Source: Domibacillus mangrovi
Lineage (GTDB): Bacteria; Bacillota; Bacilli; Bacillales; Domibacillaceae
Direction: 5' to 3'
DNA: 64,000 nt
NCBI RefSeq assembly: GCF_001906925.1
Contig: NZ_MRWQ01000007.1
Coordinates: 22,078 to 86,077, forward strand
Made by a program: the position numbers and the translations under genes. The notes beneath the pieces were generated by a model, which did no database searches, was not told the origin of the DNA, and saw only the letters and a program-made list of their open reading frames with translations. Below are positions 25,216 through 34,276 of this stretch, piece by piece. Position 1 is the stretch's first letter; each line of letters opens with the position of its first letter.

Positions 25216-25983
25216 ATGTTAAACATTGGACCTTATTCATTTACATCTAGATTACTGCTTGGAACTGGGAAATTCCCGAATTTCGATATTCAAAAAGAAG
25301 CGGTGGAAAAATCAGAAACAGACATTTTAACGTTTGCGGTACGCCGGATGAATATTTTCGAACCAAATCAACCGAACTTTTTAGAAAAGATTGACGTGAA
25401 AAACTACACGTTGCTGCCAAATACAGCGGGCGCTAAAACAGCGGATGAAGCGGTCCGCATCGCAAAACTTGCAAAAGCATCCGGACTTTGTGACATGATT
25501 AAAGTCGAAGTGATCGGCTGTGCTAAAACGTTATTGCCTGACCCGATTGAAACACTAAAAGCATCTGAAATGCTGCTTGAAGAAGGATTTATCGTTTTGC
25601 CTTACACGTCAGATGATGTGCTGCTCGCAAAACGGCTTGAGGACCTTGGCTGCCATGCGATTATGCCAGGTGCATCGCCAATCGGCACGGGCCTTGGCAT
25701 TATCAATCCACTCAACATTCGTTACATTATTGAACAGTCTTCTGTACCGGTTATTGTCGATGCCGGAATTGGCGTGCCTTCTGATGCAGCAAAAGCGATG
25801 GAACTCGGTGCCGATGGTGTCCTTCTTAACACAGCTGTGTCGGGAGCAAACGACCCCGTGAGAATGGCTGAAGCGATGAAATACGGCGTGCTCGCAGGAC
25901 GTGCCGGATTTGAAGCTGGACGTATCCCGAAAAAGATGCATGCTGCTGCTTCAAGCCCACTGGAAGGAATGAGTGTACTTTGA
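25216..25983 (+). CDS. thiG: Thiazole synthase ThiG
   Basis: A 255-residue TIM-barrel enzyme that joins deoxyxylulose phosphate, dehydroglycine and ThiS thiocarboxylate into the thiazole phosphate. Motifs include [22 protein letters not shown], the lysine-bearing [15 protein letters not shown], and [20 protein letters not shown] with the downstream [14 protein letters not shown]. It starts one base after thiS ends, with its GGAGG inside the thiS end. The stop overlaps the thiF TTG start. Confidence 0.96.
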   Translation: MLNIGPYSFTSRLLLGTGKFPNFDIQKEAVEKSETDILTFAVRRMNIFEPNQPNFLEKIDVKNYTLLPNTAGAKTADEAVRIAKLAKASGLCDMIKVEVIGCAKTLLPDPIETLKASEMLLEEGFIVLPYTSDDVLLAKRLEDLGCHAIMPGASPIGTGLGIINPLNIRYIIEQSSVPVIVDAGIGVPSDAAKAMELGADGVLLNTAVSGANDPVRMAEAMKYGVLAGRAGFEAGRIPKKMHAAASSPLEGMSVL

Positions 25984-27005
25984 CCGAACGGTATTCGCGC
26001 CAAGTGCTATTCCCCGGGATCGGAAAAAATGGGCAGGAAGCACTTCGCAATAAGCACGTCTTAATCATCGGGGCTGGTGCACTCGGTGCAGCAAATGCCG
26101 AAATGATCGTCCGTGCCGGCGTTGGCCGCATCACAATCATTGACCGGGATTATGTTGACTTTTCCAACTTACAGCGTCAAAACTTATACACCGAGCAAGA
26201 TGCGATTGAGCGGATACCGAAAGCGGATGCGGCAAGAAAAAGGCTGCTATCGATTAACTCGGACATCATCATTGATTCATTGACTCTTGACGCAGATGCT
26301 GATTTTTTTGAGCGGTTTTTACCCCGAGAAGCTGTCGACCTCATCATTGACGGCACTGACAACTTCGATATCCGCTTTATTATTAACGATGCTGCTCAAA
26401 AATATGAAATTCCATGGGTATACGGCGCTTGTGTCGCGTCAGGTGGTCTATCACTACTTGTCATCCCAGGAAAAACGCCATGCCTTCATTGTTTAATGAA
26501 TACAATTCCTCAAGCAGGCGCTACGTGTGATACAGCCGGGATTATTTCTCCTGCTGTTCAAATGACAGCTTCTGCACAGACTGCAGAAGCATTAAAATGG
26601 CTAACAGGCAATGTCGATGCTTTACGCGGTACGATTTTTTCATTTGATTTATGGACGAATCAGTTTTCATCCGTTGATGTAGCCAAACTAAAAAAACCGG
26701 ACTGTCCATCATGCGGAGCAAATCCGGTTTATCCATTTCTTTCATATGAACAATCGACAAAGTTTGCTGTATTATGCGGACGGGATACCGTTCAAATTCG
26801 ACCAGCTGGCATTGACCGGCGCGATCTCCATCTTTTATTTGAAAATGTGAAAAAGAATGCCGATGTCACGCATCAAAATGCCTTTTTACTTTCATTTAAA
26901 AACGATCCTTATACAGTTACCGCGTTTAAAGATGGCCGCGTATTTATACAAGGTGTATCCTCTGTAGAAGAAAGTAAAAAAGTATATTACCGCTACTTCC
27001 AATAA
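25980..27005 (+). CDS. thiF: ThiS adenylyltransferase ThiF
   Basis: A 341-residue E1-like enzyme that activates the ThiS C-terminus with ATP. The nucleotide loop is [40 protein letters not shown] and [16 protein letters not shown] are typical. The zinc site uses CLHC and CPSC, and ATCDTAG carries a Cys near the position of the conserved sulphur-carrying residue. The C-terminal extension after residue 260 is as in MoeB/ThiF fusions of Bacillus but lacks a readable rhodanese signature. TTG start overlapping the thiG stop. No terminator is evident after it. Confidence 0.92.
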   Translation: MTERYSRQVLFPGIGKNGQEALRNKHVLIIGAGALGAANAEMIVRAGVGRITIIDRDYVDFSNLQRQNLYTEQDAIERIPKADAARKRLLSINSDIIIDSLTLDADADFFERFLPREAVDLIIDGTDNFDIRFIINDAAQKYEIPWVYGACVASGGLSLLVIPGKTPCLHCLMNTIPQAGATCDTAGIISPAVQMTASAQTAEALKWLTGNVDALRGTIFSFDLWTNQFSSVDVAKLKKPDCPSCGANPVYPFLSYEQSTKFAVLCGRDTVQIRPAGIDRRDLHLLFENVKKNADVTHQNAFLLSFKNDPYTVTAFKDGRVFIQGVSSVEESKKVYYRYFQ

Positions 27006-27312
27006 CCTCTCCCATTTTGCCGGTCATCTTCTTTGGCCTTAAATTAGTTTTCTTTTAAAGTTAAAAAAGGTATAAATGGAGATGTCAAAATACAATAGTT
27101 GATCATTACTTATTTGAAAATTTAAAGAGAATTGAAAAGATTTTAAGATCATTAATTTGCAAGTATCCTAGGTACATACACAGGTTGCCTTTGATCGTCG
27201 TCAAATTAATAATATCTTTTAAAGCAAAGTCCCTGGCTCGACATATTTTATTAAATGTCCACGTTCGAGTTGTGCTACACTGAAAAAAAGAACGTGAAAG
27301 GACAGACAGTTA
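27006..27312. other. Intergenic stretch without recognisable features
   Basis: AT-rich sequence between thiF and the 74-aa gene. I found no coding frame with a ribosome-binding site, RNA motif or repeat, and no convincing terminator for the thi operon. Confidence 0.5.
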
Positions 27313-27537
27313 ATGAAACGATTTATTTTTGTCATTCCGATTATGGTCCTCGTTTTTTCGATTGCAACGTGGATGCTGAATAAAGATTTTTCGATGATTG
27401 ACACACAGACACGCACATTAATTGCCACTGGGGCTTCTGTGTTTTCTGGCATTATTTCCTTTTTTCTTATGCGTAGTGACATTGAACATATCACTGAAGT
27501 ACATCTGAAAAGACAGAATGCAAAACGAAAAAAGTAA
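27313..27537 (+). CDS. Small two-helix membrane protein, 74 aa
   Basis: A 74-residue protein with two hydrophobic segments (IFVIPIMVLVFSIATWML and LIATGASVFSGIISFFLM) and a very basic tail KRQNAKRKK. AAAGGA lies about ten bases before the ATG and a terminator follows. Both ends of the second helix and the charged tail suggest an inside C-terminus. I do not recognise a family. Confidence 0.6.
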   Translation: MKRFIFVIPIMVLVFSIATWMLNKDFSMIDTQTRTLIATGASVFSGIISFFLMRSDIEHITEVHLKRQNAKRKK

Positions 27538-27539
27538 AG

Positions 27540-27572
27540 AAACGCCTGTCCATTATGAGGATAGGCGTTTTT
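27540..27572. terminator. Bidirectional terminator between convergent genes
   Basis: Stem AAACGCCTGTCC / GGATAGGCGTTT with one wobble, followed by TTTTG. The stop codon of the leftward transporter lies inside it. Confidence 0.78.
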
Positions 27573-28530
27573 GCTCGGATTTCTTGAATATTCTTTTTTC
27601 ATACACCAGCGTGATTAAATAGCCGTGAAAAGCAGCGAGTAGTTGTTGGAACAACATACAGACGATAACTGGAACCGCGACTTTTGGCGGAAAAAAATTA
27701 ACGGCAATAACCGCGCCGGCGCTAAAATTGCGCATACCGCTTGTATAAATGATTGCAACTGTATTTTCTTTGCTTTGTTTAAATACATACGCAATTCCCC
27801 ACGAAAATAAATAGATAGATAATACAATGAAAAAGATCGTCACCAAAATTCCCAATAATTCCAAATCAATGTTTTTCATATAGGGGGCAATAATTGAACT
27901 ATTGATCGCAACGACTACGGGCAATGATAGTTTTGAAAATGGCGATAATTTCTGGCTGATGCGGCTTGCCCGTTCCGCCTTTAGCCATTGGTTTACACCC
28001 ATCCCTGCCAATGACGGAATGACAATCATCCAGAAAAGTCCGTTCATCACATCCATAAAGCTCATTTCAACATTGCTTCCGACTAAAATAGATAAACTGA
28101 ACGGCGCGATAATAGGCGACAGCATCGTATCAATTAAAATAACCGCCAGCGCCAGCGGTACACTTCCTTTATACATTGTTACCCAGATCATACTCGTAAT
28201 CCCCGTCGGAATGACAAGGGCTAGTGTAATCCCTGTTACAGTCAATGGATCATGTGGAAAAACAATCTGCCCAACAATGAGCGCCCATACCGGTGCAACA
28301 ATATGCAGCGTAACGAGCGCTATTACAATTGGAAATGGATGGGTCATCGTATGATGAAGCATGTTAAAATTCGAATTCACACTGCCTGCAAACGTCATAA
28401 AAGCAAATAACCATGGGACAATAAACACCCACGAATGCAAGTATTCGGCAGCGATGATCCCTGTTACGACACTAATCGGTGTCAAAATAGGCATCCATTT
28501 CCCGAGCAATGCATTCAATAATTGAAGCAT
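27553..28530 (-). CDS. Bile acid:sodium symporter (SBF) family transporter
   Basis: A 325-residue protein with about ten hydrophobic helices. The pattern FAFMTFAGSVNSNF, VIPTGITSMIWVTMYKGSVP and YTSGMRNFSAGAVIAVNFFP is that of the SBF/ASBT fold (YfeH and related bacterial members) that moves organic anions with sodium. ATG 28530 is preferred: GGAG lies nine bases upstream, while the in-frame ATG at 28545 overlaps that site. The substrate is unknown. There is no neighbouring pathway gene. Confidence 0.78.
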   Translation of the reverse strand: MLQLLNALLGKWMPILTPISVVTGIIAAEYLHSWVFIVPWLFAFMTFAGSVNSNFNMLHHTMTHPFPIVIALVTLHIVAPVWALIVGQIVFPHDPLTVTGITLALVIPTGITSMIWVTMYKGSVPLALAVILIDTMLSPIIAPFSLSILVGSNVEMSFMDVMNGLFWMIVIPSLAGMGVNQWLKAERASRISQKLSPFSKLSLPVVVAINSSIIAPYMKNIDLELLGILVTIFFIVLSIYLFSWGIAYVFKQSKENTVAIIYTSGMRNFSAGAVIAVNFFPPKVAVPVIVCMLFQQLLAAFHGYLITLVYEKRIFKKSEQKRLSS

Positions 28531-28579
28531 AAACAAGAACTCCATTCAACTTTTTAAAAACATTGTATCATTTTGTCGA

Positions 28580-28610
28580 CAAAAAAAGCGAACCGGTCTA
28601 ACACCGGTTC
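28580..28610 (-). terminator. Terminator of the WrbA-like gene
   Basis: On the minus strand GAACCGG / CCGGTTC followed by GCTTTTTTT. Confidence 0.88.
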
Positions 28611-28622
28611 ACCATTATTCAC

Positions 28623-29234
28623 TTATTGGTTTCCCTTTTTTACCCACTCTGCTACGGTCACTGTCCGTTTCGCTTGATGTTTAACAGCTGCCTGTACGTC
28701 TTCTATCATTTTTCCATTTTGGTCAACACTTACACTTGTACCATACGGATTGCCGCCCGCCGCAAATGTGACTGGGTCTGTGTAACCTGGTGATGCAACG
28801 AGTGCTCCCCAATGGTGCATTGTTGTGTATAGGGCCAAAATCGTCGCTTCTTGACCGCCATGCGCATTTTGTGCGGATGTCATCGCACTAACTACTTTGT
28901 TTGCAAGCTTTCCGTGGAACCAAAGGCCGCCTGTTGTATCTAAAAATTGTTTTACTTGTCCTGGCATATTTCCAAATCGTGTTGGTATGCTGAAAATGAT
29001 AGCATCTGCCCATTCAAGATCGTTCAACGTGACTTCTGGAACACTTTTCGTTTCTTCTACATGTGCTTTCCAAGCTGGATTTGAATCAATCGCTGATTGT
29101 GGAGCCGTTTCAGGTACTTTTAATACTTTCACTTCAGCACCTGCAGCTTTTGCGCCTTCTTCTGCCCATTTCGCCAGTTGATAATTCGTTCCTGTTGAAC
29201 TGTAATAGACTACCGCTAATTTGACGTTTTCCAT
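28623..29234 (-). CDS. NAD(P)H:quinone oxidoreductase, WrbA/flavodoxin-like
   Basis: A flavodoxin-like quinone reductase of 203 residues from ATG 29234. The FMN-binding loop is VVYYSSTGTNYQLA; IFSIPTRFGNMPGQVKQFLD and SAQNAHGGQEATILALYTTM match WrbA. It reduces quinones by two electrons, limiting redox cycling. GAGGAGGA lies eight bases before ATG 29234. An in-frame ATG at 29291 with GGTGA would add MGFLSKLFGKSSNHEEEQT, an unusual leader for this family, so the start is uncertain. It lies downstream of doxX and an MhqR-like regulator, consistent with a quinone-stress regulon. Confidence 0.88.
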   Translation of the reverse strand: MENVKLAVVYYSSTGTNYQLAKWAEEGAKAAGAEVKVLKVPETAPQSAIDSNPAWKAHVEETKSVPEVTLNDLEWADAIIFSIPTRFGNMPGQVKQFLDTTGGLWFHGKLANKVVSAMTSAQNAHGGQEATILALYTTMHHWGALVASPGYTDPVTFAAGGNPYGTSVSVDQNGKMIEDVQAAVKHQAKRTVTVAEWVKKGNQ

Positions 29235-29367
29235 CGTTTGTTCCTCCTCATGATTGGATGATTTCCCAAATAATTTACTCAAAAAACCCATTTCTTTCAC
29301 CGCCGATTTGTTTTTGAAAATCTGCTTTAACTCGTATGCTCGTTTACCTAAAAAAACGATCTTTGTT

Positions 29368-29766
29368 TTAATCTTTTCCTATTAGCTGACCAATTGAGTA
29401 TTTTTTACTTCCATTGATCGCAATGTACAGTGCGATAGCCAGTAATGCTAAATCCAATTCATATCCGGCCATTTGCCCATTGCCAAGAAAACCGGCGGCC
29501 AATTTCACTTTCAAGGTAGCACCAATCATAAGCAGCGCCAATAAAGCTGATACAATTTTCGTTCCAAATCCAACGATTAATGCAATACCTCCAACTAATT
29601 CAATGATGGCTACAACATAAGCAAGCCCTCCTGGAATACCAATACTGTCAAACCACCCTACAGTATTCCCAATTCCTCCTTGAAACTTTACTAAACCATG
29701 CACAAAAAAGATAATTCCTAATACAACCCGTAAAATCAGAGCTCCTGTTTCTGCTTTTCCTGACAC
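29368..29766 (-). CDS. DoxX family membrane protein
   Basis: A 132-residue four-helix membrane protein of the DoxX/CatD/MhqP group (VVLGIIFFVHGLVKFQGG and GGIAYVVAIIELVGGIALI-like segments). In B. subtilis, members are induced by catechols and quinones and act with dioxygenases or reductases. GTG start with GGGAGGG eight bases upstream. A 26-bp palindrome sits in front of the gene, and the MarR-type repressor gene lies immediately upstream. Co-transcription with the WrbA-like gene 130 bp downstream is likely. Confidence 0.85.
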   Translation of the reverse strand: MSGKAETGALILRVVLGIIFFVHGLVKFQGGIGNTVGWFDSIGIPGGLAYVVAIIELVGGIALIVGFGTKIVSALLALLMIGATLKVKLAAGFLGNGQMAGYELDLALLAIALYIAINGSKKYSIGQLIGKD

Positions 29767-29806
29767 TTATAATCCCTCCCTTTCATTCTCCTCAATACCT
29801 TCATTT

Positions 29807-29832
29807 CATATATTTTTAATTAAAGATATATG
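29807..29832. promoter_or_regulatory. Palindromic operator candidate upstream of doxX
   Basis: A 26-bp inverted repeat, half-sites CATATATTTTTAA and TTAAAGATATATG, matches in 12 of 13 positions. It lies 41 bp before the doxX start and resembles the MhqR-type ATCT-N-AATT-N-AGAT layout. Confidence 0.55.
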
Positions 29833-29843
29833 AGCAAAAAAAA

Positions 29844-30269
29844 CTATTTTTCACTTGCATGAAATCCCACCTTTTTCAATAAACAAGTAACTGTTTTCAG
29901 TTCTTCTTCTGACAGCTCTTCAAAGATTGAATCAATTGTTTTTTCGTGCGCAGGAAACACCTCCTCTATAAACTTCTTTCCTGAATGAGTAATAACAGCG
30001 TAGGTGACGCGGCGATCTTTCAAGCAATCTTGACGAACGATCAATCCTTTTTGTTCAAGTTTATCGACGACATAGGTAATACTGCCGCTTGAAAGCAATA
30101 TCTTTTTGCCAATATGCTGAATGGGCTGATCGCCTTCATGATACAAAAGTTCAAGCACCGCAAACTCTGTTGTATTTAACCCATACGCTTTAATATCTTT
30201 TCGCAATACATCCTGAACCGACTGTGAGACCCGCATTAACACGACTAACGCCTTCAACCTGGCATTCAT
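29844..30269 (-). CDS. mhqR: MarR family repressor, MhqR-like
   Basis: A 141-residue MarR regulator. The stretch YGLNTTEFAVLELLYHEGDQ followed by IQHIGKKILLSSGSITYVVD and KDRRVTYAVIT matches, as I remember it, B. subtilis MhqR, the repressor of catechol/quinone detoxification genes. The winged helix spans about residues 30-100. It is placed directly upstream of DoxX and WrbA genes in the same orientation, with palindromes before both doxX and itself, which supports local and autogenous control. The symbol is given by similarity; QsrR-like function is also possible. Confidence 0.75.
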   Translation of the reverse strand: MNARLKALVVLMRVSQSVQDVLRKDIKAYGLNTTEFAVLELLYHEGDQPIQHIGKKILLSSGSITYVVDKLEQKGLIVRQDCLKDRRVTYAVITHSGKKFIEEVFPAHEKTIDSIFEELSEEELKTVTCLLKKVGFHASEK

Positions 30270-30304
30270 TTCTTATCACTTCCAACCCCATATCTCAGTT
30301 TAAG

Positions 30305-30325
30305 TTATCTCTAATTCAAGGTAAT
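30305..30325. promoter_or_regulatory. MhqR-type operator candidate upstream of mhqR
   Basis: TTATCTCTAATTCAAGGTAA resembles the B. subtilis MhqR box (tATCTcgAATTCgAGATa from memory) in the central AATT and both arms. It lies about 36 bp before the start codon. Confidence 0.5.
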
Positions 30326-30354
30326 AATACCATGCTCAATTTAGTCTGTCAACA

Positions 30355-30390
30355 GAAAAAACAGCAAGCCATCATTGACTCGCTGTTTCA
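30355..30390 (-). terminator. Terminator of the SulP gene
   Basis: On the minus strand AAACAGCGAG pairs with CTTGCTGTTT (one wobble) and is followed by TTTTC. Confidence 0.65.
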
Positions 30391-30393
30391 CTA

Positions 30394-31836
30394 TTAAATA
30401 CCAACTTGCTTCATGAGTCGGGCACTTTGTCCATTTAATCCCGTTAACTGAACCGGAACTTCGTTTTCCCGGTATTTCATAATCACTTTTTCAATGGCAG
30501 CGACCGCTGAATCATCCCATATATTGGCTTCTGTTAAATCAAGCACAACCCTGTCTACTTCTTCTTTATAATTAAATTCATTTAAGAAATCCGTCACGGA
30601 TGCGAAGAAAATTTGTCCTGTTACGCGATAAATCTTTGCATTTGAATCGCCTGCTTCTTGCGTAACCTTTACTTTTGAGATTTTTGCCGTAAAGAACAAC
30701 GCACTTAAAATAATACCGGCAAACACGCCTTTTGACAGGTCATGAGTCCAAACAACAACAGCTACTGTGACGACCATGACGATTGTATCCGTGATCGGAA
30801 TTTTGCGCACTGTTGTCAGTGATGCCCAATCAAATGTGCCGATCGATACCATGATCATCACGCCGACGAGCGCCGCCATCGGGATTTGAATAACAATATC
30901 GCTTAATACAATAATTAACAGAAGAAGAACGATGCCTGCTGTAAATGTTGAAAGTCGACCTCGGCCACCTGATTTGACATTAATGACCGATTGTCCGATC
31001 ATCGCACATCCTGCCATGCCGCCAAGTAAACCAGTCGCAATGTTCGCAATCCCCTGTCCTCGCGCTTCTCTATTTTTATCACTTTCCGTGTCCGTCATAT
31101 CGTCGACAATAGATGCTGTTAATAATGACTCAAGCAAGCCGACGATCGACATTGCCAATGCCGTTGGGAAAATAATGGACAGCGTTTCAAAATTGAGCGG
31201 GACATCCGGGAAGAAAAATGACGGAAGCGTGCCACTAATATTGCCAAGATCTCCGACTGTCCGTAAATCAAAGCCGGCAAAAACCGCAATAATTGTCATC
31301 ACAACGATCGCTACAAGCGGTGATGGAACTGCTTTTGTTATACGCGGCAGCAAATAAATAATCACCAATGTCGCCGCTACAAACACATACGTCATAGTCG
31401 ATACACCGATGAAATGCGGCACTTGTGCCATAAAAATTAAAATAGCCAGCGCATTAACAAACCCAATCATAACGGACCTTGGGATGAACTTCATGAAGCG
31501 AGCCACTTTTAAAGACCCGAACGTTATTTGCAAAAGACCCGTTAAAATCGTCGTCGCAAATAAATATTGCAGACCGTAATCTTTCACAAGGGTGACCATC
31601 AAGAGTGCCATTGCACCGGTCGCGGCAGAGATCATAGCCGGACGGCCACCCATAAAAGCAATTACGACAGCCATTGAAAACGATGCATACAGCCCGACCA
31701 TCGGATCGACACCGGCAATAATAGAAAACGCGATCGCTTCCGGGATGAGTGCAAGCGCGACAACAAGACCCGACAGCAAATCCCCTTTTACATTGCCAAA
31801 CCATTCTTTTTTCATTTTTTGAACAGATAAATCCAT
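30394..31836 (-). CDS. SulP family anion transporter with STAS domain
   Basis: A 480-residue membrane protein. The SulP signature lies near the start ([31 protein letters not shown]), and [20 protein letters not shown] lies in the transport core. The last 90 residues form a short STAS domain ([20 protein letters not shown]). Substrates in the family are sulphate, bicarbonate or dicarboxylates; this one is similar in size to YbaR of B. subtilis. GAGGTGA precedes the ATG. Monocistronic. Confidence 0.88.
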   Translation of the reverse strand: MDLSVQKMKKEWFGNVKGDLLSGLVVALALIPEAIAFSIIAGVDPMVGLYASFSMAVVIAFMGGRPAMISAATGAMALLMVTLVKDYGLQYLFATTILTGLLQITFGSLKVARFMKFIPRSVMIGFVNALAILIFMAQVPHFIGVSTMTYVFVAATLVIIYLLPRITKAVPSPLVAIVVMTIIAVFAGFDLRTVGDLGNISGTLPSFFFPDVPLNFETLSIIFPTALAMSIVGLLESLLTASIVDDMTDTESDKNREARGQGIANIATGLLGGMAGCAMIGQSVINVKSGGRGRLSTFTAGIVLLLLIIVLSDIVIQIPMAALVGVMIMVSIGTFDWASLTTVRKIPITDTIVMVVTVAVVVWTHDLSKGVFAGIILSALFFTAKISKVKVTQEAGDSNAKIYRVTGQIFFASVTDFLNEFNYKEEVDRVVLDLTEANIWDDSAVAAIEKVIMKYRENEVPVQLTGLNGQSARLMKQVGI

Positions 31837-32024
31837 ACTTCACCTCTTATATATATGTCACTTTCGACTCTCACGAAAGATTACTGCGTGTTTATGAACG
31901 ATTTCCATCGTACCATATCCCATTCTTTTTGAACATGATTGATAAACAAAAGTCCCACGAGTTCTTTTAATTTTCTTTTTTCTTCTTACTCAAATTTCTT
32001 TATTGTAAGTTATGAAAAATAACA

Positions 32025-32063
32025 AAAAGCTCAACCATCGAATCAATAACGGTTGGGCCTTTT
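32025..32063 (-). terminator. Terminator-like hairpin in the 31.9-32.5 kb gap
   Basis: On the minus strand GCCCAACC / GGTTGAGC followed by TTTTTGTT. It would end the frameshifted small gene at 32169-32316. The remainder of 31837-32565 is AT-rich with no other feature I can support. Confidence 0.55.
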
Positions 32064-32168
32064 GCTATGAGTACAAACTTATTCCATTTTTTCAATTTAG
32101 CATATATCAATTCATTAACCTGATTGATGCTCCTAACCGATCGAGATAACATCTACTAGTTTTTGATT

Positions 32169-32316
32169 TATGTTTCATTTTCATACTCAACTAACCAGCA
32201 ATCCTTTTTCTTTCCTTCATACAATGTATGTTCAAGAAGATGCTTCACTTTTTGAAATCTACACTTTCATATTTTTCTATCATAAGGACTTTTAGCTTCC
32301 CTTTTTGAAACAGCAT
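32169..32316 (-). pseudogene. Small gene with a single-base frameshift, about 49 codons
   Basis: AGGAGGAC lies before ATG 32316, which reads MLFQKGKLKVLMIEKYESVD, FKK, stop. Adding one A to the AAAAA run at about 32248-32252 lets translation continue VKHLLEHTLYEGKKKDCW...EYENET to TAA at 32169. A good ribosome-binding site, protein-like sequence on both sides of a homopolymer and a downstream terminator suggest a recently broken gene or a sequencing error. The family is not recognised. Confidence 0.4.
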
Positions 32317-32565
32317 GACAATGTCCTCCTATTCCATTTCATCTTCTCACCTTAAAAATACACAATTTTCAAATAAAAATAAACAAATTCCCTTAAAAAG
32401 TCGACCATTTAAATAAGTTGATTATACGGTCTCTGTTCCTGAAAAAACGAGCTGATCAGGGTGATTTGATTTACTCTGGAACACTATGAATAACACATGT
32501 AAAAAAAAGTAAATGATTATTGTGTTATAATATTAATAGTTTGTTATTTTATAAAGGAGGAAATT

Positions 32566-34077
32566 ATGAAAAAAACGATTACACCTGTGTTCTGGATTGC
32601 GTTCTCCATCTCTGTTTTGTTTGTCATTTGGGGATGGACAGCGCCGCAACATCTTATTAAAATCATGACTGGATTACAAGGGGATTTACTAAATCGATTC
32701 GGATGGTTTTATCAATTTTCCGTAACATTTCTGCTTATTTTTGCTTTAATTCTAGCATTTAGCCGCTATGGAAAGATTAAACTAGGTAAAGATGAAGATC
32801 AGCCGGAATTTAGTACTCCTACCTGGTTTGCGATGCTGTTTAGTGCAGGAATGGGGATCGGTCTTCTTTTTTATGGGGTAGCTGAACCTGTTTCTCATTA
32901 CGCCAATCCTCCAGTGGGAGAAGGACACTCTATTGAATCGGCTAAAATAGGATTGCGTTACACCTACTTACACTGGGGCTTTCATGCATGGGCTATTTAT
33001 GGCGTCGTCGCATTAGCACTAGCCTATTTTAAATTCCGCAAAGACTCGCCTGGACTTATGAGTGCCACATTATATCCGCTTTTAGGTGAAAAGGTGAAAG
33101 GTCCCATCGGGTATACAATTGATGTAATTGCTGTATTGGCCACTCTCTTTGGCGTTGCGGCTTCATTGGGCTTAGGATCGGCTCAAATTAACAGTGGGTT
33201 CAACTACTTATTTGGAATCCCCATCAATTTCCCCACTCAACTAACCATTATTCTCGTGACAACAACTGTGTTCATTATTTCAGCTGGAACAGGCGTATCA
33301 AAAGGGATTAAGTATTTAAGTAATACTAATATGATTCTAGCCATTGTATTATTTTTCTCGTTTCTTTTTCTTGGCCCCACTCAATTTGTCTTGGAAACGT
33401 TCTTAACGACGTTTGGTGGTTATATTCAGAATCTTCCGAGCATGGGACTACGCTTCGCTCCTTTTAACGATGAGAATAATCAATGGGTGAAGGACTGGAC
33501 TATATTTTATTGGGCTTGGTGGATTTCGTGGACACCATTTGTAGGTACATTCATCGCTCGTGTATCAAAAGGACGGACGGTGCGCGAATTCATTATGGCT
33601 GTTCTAATTGTTCCAACCATTGTATGTTCACTATGGTTCGGCGTGTTCGGCGGTACTGGGATTTATTATGATTTTGTCCAAGGGATGGATGTGACTAAAC
33701 AAAGTTTGGAAACGTCATTATTTTTCATTTATGAGCAGCTTCCTTTTGGGGGATTTTTAACGATTATATCTTTAGTCCTTATCTTCTCTTTCTTCGTAAC
33801 GTCAGCCGATTCAGCTACATTTGTTTTAGGCATGCAAACGACAAATGGAGGATTGAACCCTTCATTTCTTTCGAAATTAACCTGGGGAGTCATCTTATCA
33901 GCAGTTGCAATTATCTTGACAAGATCTGGGGGTATGCAAGGCATACAAGCCACCATTATTGTAAGTGCACTGCCTTTAGCTATTTTTCTCCTTTTCATGT
34001 CGTACAGTCTGACTAAGGCTCTCAGAAACGAAATGAAAGGAAAAAAAGATAAGGTGAAAACAGAAACCATCGCATAA
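32566..34077 (+). CDS. BCCT family transporter (betaine/choline/carnitine type)
   Basis: A 503-residue, 12-helix secondary transporter. The signature WTIFYWAWWISWTPFVGTFI contains the conserved aromatic substrate-box region, and GMGIGLLFYGVAEPVSHY matches the glycine-rich helix found in OpuD/BetP. These proteins import betaine-like osmolytes with sodium or protons. AAAGGAGG lies six bases before the ATG, and a TATAAT at 32526-32531 is a likely -10 element. The C-terminal tail is short and basic (EMKGKKDKVK), compatible with osmosensing. A second BCCT gene lies at 53329. Confidence 0.92.
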   Translation: MKKTITPVFWIAFSISVLFVIWGWTAPQHLIKIMTGLQGDLLNRFGWFYQFSVTFLLIFALILAFSRYGKIKLGKDEDQPEFSTPTWFAMLFSAGMGIGLLFYGVAEPVSHYANPPVGEGHSIESAKIGLRYTYLHWGFHAWAIYGVVALALAYFKFRKDSPGLMSATLYPLLGEKVKGPIGYTIDVIAVLATLFGVAASLGLGSAQINSGFNYLFGIPINFPTQLTIILVTTTVFIISAGTGVSKGIKYLSNTNMILAIVLFFSFLFLGPTQFVLETFLTTFGGYIQNLPSMGLRFAPFNDENNQWVKDWTIFYWAWWISWTPFVGTFIARVSKGRTVREFIMAVLIVPTIVCSLWFGVFGGTGIYYDFVQGMDVTKQSLETSLFFIYEQLPFGGFLTIISLVLIFSFFVTSADSATFVLGMQTTNGGLNPSFLSKLTWGVILSAVAIILTRSGGMQGIQATIIVSALPLAIFLLFMSYSLTKALRNEMKGKKDKVKTETIA

Positions 34078-34109
34078 TTAAAAAACCGTTCCTTATTTCG
34101 CCCAAAATA

Positions 34110-34149
34110 AACTGTACCCCGAATAGTAGACACTGCTCGGGATACAGTT
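34110..34149 (+). terminator. Hairpin after the BCCT gene
   Basis: Long stem AACTGTACCCCGA / TCGGGATACAGTT with one mismatch, 33 bp after the stop. The T-run is poor (CATTTC), so termination may be partial. Confidence 0.5.
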
Positions 34150-34276
34150 CATTTCAAGAGTTATTTTCATTCTTTATGCACAGTTTCTGTAAGTCGTTTC
34201 AACCGCTCATTTTTATAAAAAGAAGAGAACTTTTTTAAAAAGTATTTTACTCAAGACATTTAGAGGTGAAAACTTC

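Noticed and set aside
34110..34149. IS3-type inverted repeat end after the BCCT gene
   Set aside because: The sequence pairs with itself as a hairpin, and there is no transposase or partner end nearby.
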